Virus record (IMG/VR): IMGVR_UViG_3300030329_002069
Span: 1 to 20,822 of that record
Reading direction: 5' to 3' (one strand)
Source of the DNA: a virus
Length of the DNA stretch: 20,822 nt
Position numbers and translations under genes: made by a program. The number at the start of each line of letters is the position of its first letter. Positions within the stretch are counted from its first letter, which is position 1. The notes under the pieces were generated by a model, which did no database searches, was not told where the DNA came from, and saw nothing but the letters and a program-made list of their open reading frames with translations. Shown piece after piece: positions 6,968-12,489 of the stretch.

Positions 6968-7126
6968 TTACCTATGCCTAGCTTTGGTTCTACCTTTACG
7001 AGCAACCCCATCAATAGATTTTTTTCTCATTCCGGTCTTTTTAACCATGCCGCCTTTTTTCATCCCAGTCTTTTTGACCATCCCACCGCCACGCATACCT
7101 TTCCTCATTCCAGTTTTCTTAGCCAT
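6968..7126 (-). CDS. Very basic Met/Lys/Gly-rich repeat protein, 52 residues
   Basis: A complete frame from ATG at 7124-7126 (AGGAG 7 nt upstream) to TAA at 6968-6970. The sequence is built from repeats of the form KKTGMRKG/GGMVKKTGMKKG, three copies in the first 35 residues, then a basic tail ending RTKARHR. It has almost no acidic residues. Such Met/Gly/Lys-rich short proteins are frequent between structural genes of marine phages and their function is unknown. The charge would suit contact with packaged DNA or with an acidic portal or tail surface, which is inference. The spacing (5 nt to the next gene, 10 nt from the previous one) makes it a real operon member. Confidence 0.78.
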   Translation of the reverse strand: MAKKTGMRKGMRGGGMVKKTGMKKGGMVKKTGMRKKSIDGVARKGRTKARHR

Positions 7127-7136
7127 AATCTAACTC

Positions 7137-7751
7137 CTACGCATGATACGCGGTCATGTTTGTAAACGTAGCAACTGTATATTGAATATACACACCATCA
7201 CTAAACACTACACCTTCATCAGGTACAGTCACATCTCTTGATACTGTAGCCGAAGCAACTGTACCAAGTTTCATTAACGCCGTACCTGCTGGAGAAGTAT
7301 TAGTAAAATTAATAGTCCCTGCTGTTGCTGAATTAACAGTAAACACACCTTTAAGCCGAGAACGTCCAGCAAAAATAACATCTCCTGCGGAAGCATTTAC
7401 CCCCGCAGAGACATCACCCGCACTTGCGCCATCTGTGGCTATCTGCGTAACCGTCTTAAAATACTTAGTACCTGTAGCAGTTCCGGCATTAGCCCCTGTT
7501 ATATCTTCGGTTTGAGCATCACCGTTTACATCTGTACCTGTTACAGTAAATGTATCCCCTGAGTCATCTCCCGCAGATAAAATAGTTACAATTCGCCCTG
7601 CGTCAAAAGTACAGGAGCCACCACTTGCAAGTGCGCCATTAATGGTAAGATTACCGGAGCCACTTAAAGTTGCTGCTGTAGAGATACCATCCGCATCAAG
7701 TGCTTGGGTATCTGCGGTAAGAAATACCGCTTGTACATCTGAAAGCGCCAT
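7137..7751 (-). CDS. Beta-rich virion structural protein
   Basis: A 204-residue protein, strongly beta-type: high Thr, Ser, Ala, Gly and Val, few charged residues. Repeated strand-turn patterns include LTINGALASGGSCTFDAGR, DTFTVTGTDVNGDAQTEDI, YFKTVTQIATDGASAGDV, GVFTVNSATAGTINFTNTS and GVVFSDGVYIQYTVATFTN. The FTVTGTDVNGDAQTEDITG section resembles Ig-like or head-fibre domains common in phage virions. It is probably a head-fibre, decoration or tail component, inferred from composition and position after the capsid genes. Start is ATG at 7749-7751 with a very strong GGGAGGT 6-7 nt upstream, implying high expression. Confidence 0.72.
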   Translation of the reverse strand: MALSDVQAVFLTADTQALDADGISTAATLSGSGNLTINGALASGGSCTFDAGRIVTILSAGDDSGDTFTVTGTDVNGDAQTEDITGANAGTATGTKYFKTVTQIATDGASAGDVSAGVNASAGDVIFAGRSRLKGVFTVNSATAGTINFTNTSPAGTALMKLGTVASATVSRDVTVPDEGVVFSDGVYIQYTVATFTNMTAYHA

Positions 7752-7762
7752 AATCTACCTCC

Positions 7763-7915
7763 CTATTTTGCTTTAATAAGCCCTTGTAAAACATAAGACT
7801 TATATTTAGCACTACCTATAGGAGGCGATTCTTTTTTATACCTACCTTCTATTTTAGGCGCAGAAGAACCGCTCTTCTTAGTAGTGGCTTTAGGTTTTGC
7901 TTTACTCGTAGCCAT
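7763..7915 (-). CDS. Small basic protein, 50 residues
   Basis: A complete frame from ATG at 7913-7915 (AAGGAG 6 nt upstream) to TAG at 7763-7765. The N-terminal half is lysine-rich and disordered-looking (MATSKAKPKATTKKSGSSAP), and the C-terminal half is more ordered (IGSAKYKSYVLQGLIKAK). It is the third of three very short basic or polar genes in this tail/head section. Its Shine-Dalgarno overlaps the stop codon of the upstream gene, so the pair is translationally coupled. No function can be assigned. Confidence 0.7.
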   Translation of the reverse strand: MATSKAKPKATTKKSGSSAPKIEGRYKKESPPIGSAKYKSYVLQGLIKAK

Positions 7916-7925
7916 ACATTACTCC

Positions 7926-8705
7926 TTACGGCATATCGTCATATTCTGTCATACCGTCTGTAGTTCGTTGCGCTGCTACCATAATGTAATCACACCAAGC
8001 TGCATCAGCAGTCGTTGTTCCAGACATTGCTGCAAACCACGGAGTTAAAGCAGAAGTAGGTATATTGGCAGTCGTAGTTACTTTCTTGACACGATCAACA
8101 TAGAATTCAACCGTTCCTGTTCCTGTAACTACAAAACCAAGTCTTCGCGTATTAGTAATAGCCGAACTACTTTCAGCACCATCAGCAAAATCTACACCTG
8201 TGTCAGTTTTAGTTTCAGTTCCACCACTGTCACAGTTTGCGTAAATATCGGCTGCGCCTTCTACCAACAAAAATCCAATTTGGTTAGCTGCTGCAAAAGG
8301 AACACCTGTGGCAAACGTACCGTTCTCAGCCAAACCAACAAACATATCCATGTCATCAGCATCAGCTACTGCTACAGTTGCTTCAAAGAAAATTTTCTTA
8401 CTGGCTTCTGCCATGAAAATTTCATTGCCCTGAATAGCGCCACCAGAGTTATCGGTAGATCCATCACCAAGAGATTTAGCCCAACCACCTACATGATCTG
8501 CTAAAAGGGTTAGCGTACCGGAATTCAGGACAGATTTAGTCCAATCATCCGTATCATCAATATCTATACCCGCAAAGTCATCCCATTTCACCACATAATC
8601 AGGGTTACATTGAATAGGAAGGTTTTTAAAAAAAGTTCCATAACCAAGTGAATCACTACCTGACCCACTATACATTATCGGCCCACTAAATCGAGTAGTT
8701 CCCAT
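7926..8705 (-). CDS. Virion structural protein, lectin/jelly-roll-like
   Basis: A 259-residue protein. The start, MGTTRFSGPIMYSGSG, is a pattern I recall from marine phage structural proteins. A beta-sandwich-like body follows: WDDFAGIDIDDTDDW, LADHVGGWAKSLGDG, GNEIFMAEASKKIFFEATVAV, DMDMFVGLAENGTF and VEFYVDRVKKVTTTANIP. The alternation of a FEATV-type strand with an FVGLAE strand and a VEFYVDxxxV hairpin resembles concanavalin-like or carbohydrate-binding sandwiches, so surface or receptor contact is possible, but this is only shape recognition. Start is ATG at 8703-8705 with a perfect AAGGAGGT 7 nt upstream. That site overlaps an arm of the interleaved inverted repeats at 8718-8776. Confidence 0.72.
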   Translation of the reverse strand: MGTTRFSGPIMYSGSGSDSLGYGTFFKNLPIQCNPDYVVKWDDFAGIDIDDTDDWTKSVLNSGTLTLLADHVGGWAKSLGDGSTDNSGGAIQGNEIFMAEASKKIFFEATVAVADADDMDMFVGLAENGTFATGVPFAAANQIGFLLVEGAADIYANCDSGGTETKTDTGVDFADGAESSSAITNTRRLGFVVTGTGTVEFYVDRVKKVTTTANIPTSALTPWFAAMSGTTTADAAWCDYIMVAAQRTTDGMTEYDDMP

Positions 8706-8717
8706 CGGAATTACCTC

Positions 8718-8776
8718 CTTACCAAAGGTTTCGCCCTAGAGTCTTGGTAAGCGTCTGCTGGGACAGTCGCTAGGGC
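8718..8776 (-). promoter_or_regulatory. Candidate pseudoknot leader over the Shine-Dalgarno of the 7926-8705 gene
   Basis: Two perfect inverted repeats interleave. Arm 1 at 8770-8776 pairs with 8733-8739 (GCCCTAG with CTAGGGC, 7 bp). Arm 2 at 8744-8751 pairs with 8718-8725 (CTTACCAA with TTGGTAAG, 8 bp). In minus-strand RNA the order is arm 1, arm 2, arm 1', arm 2': an H-type pseudoknot with linkers of 18, 4 and 7 nt. The 18-nt linker has short CTG/CAG complementarity. Arm 2' overlaps the first three bases of the Shine-Dalgarno (AAGGAGGT, 8713-8720), so folding could block ribosome binding. I cannot match it to an Rfam class from memory. Confidence 0.55.
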
Positions 8777-8796
8777 TATATTTTTCCCAGATTAAA

Positions 8797-8819
8797 GCAA
8801 AAGGGGTACTAAGTACCCC
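8797..8819 (-). terminator. Rho-independent terminator after the major capsid gene
   Basis: On the minus strand a 7-bp perfect stem (GGGGTAC with GTACCCC, 8803-8809 and 8813-8819) with a 3-nt loop is followed by TTTTGCTTT. It lies about 14 nt past the capsid stop, the only clear intrinsic terminator found in the late block. The T-run is interrupted, so partial read-through is likely and would lower expression of the downstream genes relative to capsid. Confidence 0.75.
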
Positions 8820-8833
8820 CCTGCTATATTTTA

Positions 8834-9745
8834 TTAGGACGATCCGGGGCTACCGAATACTCCTAATGGGTCGGATACACCAAATGAGTACCTTTCACGA
8901 GCTTTATATCGTGCATTTCCGGTATCAAAGTCTCCATCCATGCTGGTACTCATCGGAGTACGAACAAAATGTTTTAGACCATTCGGGATATCTGTAGTGA
9001 TGAACCAAGCGTTAGTGTCCGTTAGGAAATTATTCACAGAGTAACCCTGTGGAATAACACCCATAGACCTAGCCGCATTGATATCATTATCCGCAGTACC
9101 AACCCTGTTCTCTGATTTCAACAACCGAGTTGCAACAAACTGCAAATCAGCAGGGATAATCAGTTTTTGAGGTTTAGCTGCGATTAACAACCCACGCTCA
9201 TCCGTCCAGTTAGAAATCTGGATAACAGCCGCTTCCAAAGAAGTTTCATTTAAGTCGGAGGCAGTTGAAGGACGATTGGAGTTAGTACCACCTGACACAA
9301 GAGGATGAGAGGTACTGCAAAGTACAACCCCATCACCATAAGTATGGTTAGAATCAAACGCATTGTTTAATATGTTTGCTCCTTTTACTTGTTTGGTGTA
9401 CGCCATCGCTCTAGCTAATGCTTTAGTGTATCGAGCAGACAAAGAATCATAGAGGTTATCCTCCATTGCTTCTTCAGTGATCGAAAATCCCATCGCAATG
9501 GTTTCGTGGTTGTATCGAGCCGCCCACGCTTCCTGTGCGTTATCATAAGCAATCGCTTCTCCTTCCTGTTTTACAGGAGCGGCTGAAAAGCCAGAGAGCT
9601 TTGCTTCTTCTTCAAATGCACGTTCAGAAGTTTCTTGCTCGAAAATTTCTTTATGTTCCTCACCGTAACGGTTGTATTCAAGCCCAAAAAGAGCATTGAG
9701 GCCGGGGAGGAGTTCTTTTAATAATTGCGCTCTACTTATAGCCAT
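8834..9745 (-). CDS. Major capsid protein (HK97 fold, Mu gpT-like family)
   Basis: A 303-residue protein that builds the icosahedral shell. It starts MAISRAQLLKELLPGLNALF and has FEQETSERAFEEEAKLSGF near residues 34-52. Other recognisable sections are GEAIAYDNAQEAW, ALAFSITEE-like TIAMGFSITEEAMEDNLYD, AMAYTKQVKGANILNNAFD, STSHPLVSGGTNSNRPS, LNETSLEAAVIQISNWTDERG, LIIPADLQFVATRLLKS and RYSFGVSDPLGVFG at the C-terminus. I recognise this as the Mu gpT-like capsid family widespread in marine phages. There is no separate delta-domain of the HK97 type, consistent with the separate scaffold gene upstream. Start is ATG at 9743-9745 with a strong AAGGAGG 8 nt upstream, and a terminator follows, both fitting the highest-expressed gene. 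Confidence 0.9.
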   Translation of the reverse strand: MAISRAQLLKELLPGLNALFGLEYNRYGEEHKEIFEQETSERAFEEEAKLSGFSAAPVKQEGEAIAYDNAQEAWAARYNHETIAMGFSITEEAMEDNLYDSLSARYTKALARAMAYTKQVKGANILNNAFDSNHTYGDGVVLCSTSHPLVSGGTNSNRPSTASDLNETSLEAAVIQISNWTDERGLLIAAKPQKLIIPADLQFVATRLLKSENRVGTADNDINAARSMGVIPQGYSVNNFLTDTNAWFITTDIPNGLKHFVRTPMSTSMDGDFDTGNARYKARERYSFGVSDPLGVFGSPGSS

Positions 9746-9758
9746 TATTTAATCCTCC

Positions 9759-10388
9759 TTATAGGCCAGTAGCAACCACATAAGCGTGACCACCTTTAGC
9801 GATATTACTATCTTCATAAGGTGCGTTCCACTTAACGATTACTTCTGTGTAATTACCGTCACTATCAGTAGTCTCTTCAACTACATCAATTATTCGCATC
9901 GGCAAGGTTAGTGTCGTAGCAATGCCATTAATAGCAACTTTAGAGTTACCAGTAGTGGTGCTACCTGAATTTTGAACCAATGCGGCATTACTGCCGATTG
10001 ATGTATACCCAGTACCAGCAATAGTAGTACCAGATGATACAACCGCTACTTTAAATAGCGCATCAGGATCATCAACAACATAAGCCTTCGCATCAGACGC
10101 TGCTGTACTAGCGGGCCAATATTGTTTAAAAGTTTTAGTGTTTGAGCCGGGGTCTGTATAAGTACAACCCATGAAAACACCAATTACGCCAGTGGTTACA
10201 GTTGTGGATGTGCCAGTATCTTTTTGGATCGTGCCGTCAGCAGCCCGCTTGACAACATCCCCACAAAAGATATCTGTGGCATAACCAGAAGCTATAGTCA
10301 TCTGTCGTGTTGAACCCGCATAAGGTTGTCCTCCGATCAAGTTGATCGGCTTTAAACCATATGGGGCATCTACCGTTGGATAAGCCAT
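9759..10388 (-). CDS. Capsid decoration-like structural protein
   Basis: A 209-residue, beta-rich protein directly before the capsid gene (13-nt gap). It begins MAYPTVDAPYGLKPINLIGG, a beginning typical of phage proteins thought to decorate or stabilise the head. GDVVKRAADGTIQ, GVIGVFMGCTYTDPGS, FKQYWPAS and AKAYVVDDPDALFKVAVVSS follow, then IIDVVEETTDSDGNYTEVIV near the end. The FxGDVV, GVFxGC, YVVDDP strand order is the pattern I recall for these proteins. The assignment rests on this pattern and the position next to capsid; a tail or minor capsid role is not excluded. Start is ATG at 10386-10388 with GAGG about 10 nt upstream. Confidence 0.75.
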   Translation of the reverse strand: MAYPTVDAPYGLKPINLIGGQPYAGSTRQMTIASGYATDIFCGDVVKRAADGTIQKDTGTSTTVTTGVIGVFMGCTYTDPGSNTKTFKQYWPASTAASDAKAYVVDDPDALFKVAVVSSGTTIAGTGYTSIGSNAALVQNSGSTTTGNSKVAINGIATTLTLPMRIIDVVEETTDSDGNYTEVIVKWNAPYEDSNIAKGGHAYVVATGL

Positions 10389-10422
10389 AGTTTAAATTCC
10401 TCACTTAACAGAAAGTTAATCT

Positions 10423-10905
10423 CTATGCGCTTCGTCCTCCGTTACCACTACCAAAAGTTACTTTCGTAGACTTATTTTTAAATAATGGCATACGGGGGTC
10501 ATCTTCACGCATATAGTTATTATCGACAGACTCTGTACTTTGCTGTGTTCTGTTAGCAATGTACTCATCTCTCTGTTGAGTAAGCTCTTCGTCAGTTTTG
10601 CAGAGAAGCAGCCCACCTATCTCTATTGAATCCTTAAATTGGCTGTTTGGATCAGGCATTGTAAATGCTTCAGGATGATCTGAGGCTTTTACAGGTTCCC
10701 ACCCTTCACGAAACTTTGCGGATACATTCTGTGGGTCATTATTGCCCATAGAACTGACACGAACAAAGCGATAGGATTTCCCTTCTTCCTTGTTAATTTC
10801 GGGTAACAATTCAGGGGGAGTCCATTGTTTCGGACGTTCTTCCGTTTCACGCGAAGCATTTGCTCTTGTGCTACGAGATCGCCCTACTGCTTTAACTTCG
10901 TCCAT
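10423..10905 (-). CDS. Conserved head-region protein of unknown function
   Basis: A 160-residue polar protein with a disordered, Arg/Glu-rich N-terminus (RSRSTRANASRETEERPKQW), then PPELLP, YRFVRVSSMGNNDPQNVSAK, REGWEPVKASDHPE, IEIGGLLLCKTDEEL and a C-terminal segment with SVDNNYMREDDPRMPLF. This block order is one I recall as a conserved gene between scaffold and decoration or capsid genes in marine phages. No enzymatic motif is visible. It could be an assembly factor or minor head protein. Start is ATG at 10903-10905, one base after the upstream TAA, with GGAGG 6 nt before. The 34-nt gap downstream contains no terminator. Confidence 0.7.
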   Translation of the reverse strand: MDEVKAVGRSRSTRANASRETEERPKQWTPPELLPEINKEEGKSYRFVRVSSMGNNDPQNVSAKFREGWEPVKASDHPEAFTMPDPNSQFKDSIEIGGLLLCKTDEELTQQRDEYIANRTQQSTESVDNNYMREDDPRMPLFKNKSTKVTFGSGNGGRSA

Positions 10906-10906
10906 G

Positions 10907-11893
10907 TTATGCCTCCAGTTTCATTTTTTCACGAACATATTGTTCGGGTGAAAGTCCTAGCCGTTGCGCCAGCCTAACTTCCGAATTCGTAAGCACCACC
11001 CGTTTAGAGCTAGTGCTACGTTTTGCAGGAGAAACGACAGTTTTTTGTGCCTGTTCTCCACTTCCGTTTGTAGAAGGTGTTTCTTCTGCTTCCTGCTTAA
11101 ACTTTTCAGGAAATCTTGTACGCATCTCTTTGTCGATGCTTTCATAATACTCGTCTGATGTTGGGTCAACACCTTGAGATACTAAATGCTCATGTGTGCC
11201 AAACGCCAAACTTGTCATCGCACGGTCAACTCCCCACCACTCTTTATTACGTTCTTGCCACGCTAACGCTTTTGCATCTGCTTGTGGCGCTTGTTGGTTT
11301 GAAATTAACTGTTCTGATTCTCTATTTACACTATATTCTTGTGCTTGTAAAGCATCTTGTGAATACTGTGGAACGTAAGTTTCCGCATTTGTAAGATTCA
11401 TTTTAGCAGATGCTAGTTTTTCAGTAGCATCTGCCACTAAATCTGCATCTCCTGAATCATAAGCATCCTTATACATTTTCTTCGCTAACTCTAACTCATT
11501 CTCTGCGCTACTTTTAGAGTTATCCATTAGCGCCTGTTCTCCCGCAGACAGGTGCTGTTTTAGCAATTTATTCTCTTCCATAGCCTGTTTTGCTAAATTA
11601 GCCGCATGATCCCGCTCCCGAAGCGCCGCCTCTTTTGCTCGCCGTTCATCATTCCAGACTTTCTTTAATTGCTTACCTTTTTCTTTGGAATATTCATCCA
11701 ATTCATCTTTTTCAAGGTTATCCACAATTTCTTCGGGCATTGCTTCACGCCCTTGGTCTTCTTCGGGCGTATCATCTACAATTTCAATCTCAAATTCTTG
11801 AGCTTCTTGAGCTTCTTCTTCTTTTTGTTCTTGTTGTAGTGCGCCGATTACAGTTTCAGTGCTTTCTGTGTCTTCTAATGCGGTTTGTGGCAT
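10907..11893 (-). CDS. Capsid scaffolding protein
   Basis: A 328-residue, very acidic N-terminus (Glu/Gln-rich runs to about residue 70) and a long helical coiled-coil middle. The middle has WNDERRAKEAALRERDHAAN, LAKQAMEENKLLKQHLSAG and LELAKKMYKDAYDSGDADLV. A polar linker follows (about 195-210), then a C-terminal helical domain with basic residues (SSKRVVLTNSEVRLAQRLGL, SPEQYVREKMKLEA). Acidic plus coiled coil plus a small basic C-terminal capsid-binding domain is the standard scaffold layout. The position between chaperonin and capsid genes agrees. In such phages the scaffold is lost before DNA fills the head. Start is ATG at 11891-11893, GAGG 8 nt upstream. Confidence 0.82.
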   Translation of the reverse strand: MPQTALEDTESTETVIGALQQEQKEEEAQEAQEFEIEIVDDTPEEDQGREAMPEEIVDNLEKDELDEYSKEKGKQLKKVWNDERRAKEAALRERDHAANLAKQAMEENKLLKQHLSAGEQALMDNSKSSAENELELAKKMYKDAYDSGDADLVADATEKLASAKMNLTNAETYVPQYSQDALQAQEYSVNRESEQLISNQQAPQADAKALAWQERNKEWWGVDRAMTSLAFGTHEHLVSQGVDPTSDEYYESIDKEMRTRFPEKFKQEAEETPSTNGSGEQAQKTVVSPAKRSTSSKRVVLTNSEVRLAQRLGLSPEQYVREKMKLEA

Positions 11894-11921
11894 CTCTGTA
11901 TCCTCTTGATTTTAAAAGAAA

Positions 11922-12311
11922 TTATTGCCTTTGGATTCCTCTGGGGTCTTCTACTACTGCTTCTACAGAATCATCATTAATAATCCGAAAAGCCTTCCCA
12001 TGTATATGTATTCGTGTACCTGTATGCGGCCTCACGAGTACAAAATCACCTTTTTTACACCACGGGCCTGTGGGAAATTTGCCAGTATCTTGGTAACAAT
12101 CCGGCCCTAATTCCACTACAAATAACACAGTTGCCAGAATCTCCTCGTTTTTCTGGGTTTCACTGGCTTTTAAAAGCCCACTGTCAAATTTTTCCTCTAT
12201 TTCAGGAATAGCACATAAAATATGATATCCCTGCGGTTTAGGTAGTTGTGTTGCCTTTTTTTCTCCAAAATCTGCTATAGTCTGGTCAACTGTTTCTGCT
12301 ACATCATTCAT
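11922..12311 (-). CDS. GroES-like co-chaperonin (Cpn10 fold)
   Basis: A 129-residue protein. After a 25-residue polar extension comes PQGYHILCAIPEIEEKFDSG, then a stretch matching the GroES mobile loop position (LLKASETQKNEEI, about 47-59). The Cpn10 core follows: VLFVVELGPDCY, KKGDFVLVRPHTGTRIHIHG, KAFRIINDDSVEAVVEDP. The GDxVLV and TG-x-G-K-x-F-R-I-I elements match GroES GD-VLF and G-Y-I-L patterns. The family caps host GroEL, and T4 gp31 is the model for a phage version that lets a large capsid protein fold. Capsid folding is therefore the likely job, supported by position between portal and scaffold. I start at ATG 12309-12311, which overlaps the upstream stop by 8 nt; an upstream TTG (12320) would add three residues. 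Confidence 0.82.
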   Translation of the reverse strand: MNDVAETVDQTIADFGEKKATQLPKPQGYHILCAIPEIEEKFDSGLLKASETQKNEEILATVLFVVELGPDCYQDTGKFPTGPWCKKGDFVLVRPHTGTRIHIHGKAFRIINDDSVEAVVEDPRGIQRQ

Positions 12312-12489
12312 TTTCTTCAAACCTTTCTTCTAAATCTATTAAGTATTCTTTCATAGAAAGCAATCCATTCACTATTCCACATACATATTTGTATTCTGAA
12401 TAGCTTTGAATACTACCACTACTTAGCTTTTGAAGTAAAATATTATGTTTAGTATCAATCTCATCAATTACCAATCGGTATACGTTCAT
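12304..12489 (-). CDS. Conserved small helical protein of unknown function
   Basis: A 61-residue protein predicted to be almost wholly helical: MNVYRLVIDEIDTKHNILLQ, then SSGSIQSYSEYKYVCGIVNG and LLSMKEYLIDLEERF. The middle phrase (SSG-x-x-x-S-Y-x-E-Y-x-x-x-C-G-x-x-x-G-L) recurs in small genes next to portals in marine phages in my memory, without a known function. Start is ATG at 12487-12489, directly after the portal TAG with no gap, with AGAGGA 6 nt upstream. Its end overlaps the co-chaperonin start. The tight coupling suggests co-expression with portal and chaperonin. Confidence 0.7.
   Translation of the reverse strand: MNVYRLVIDEIDTKHNILLQKLSSGSIQSYSEYKYVCGIVNGLLSMKEYLIDLEERFEENE

Noticed and set aside
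11635-12096. A 153-codon plus-strand frame opposite scaffold and co-chaperonin
   Set aside because: It spans the boundary of two well-supported minus-strand genes, with leucine-rich composition typical of an antisense of charged coding sequence.
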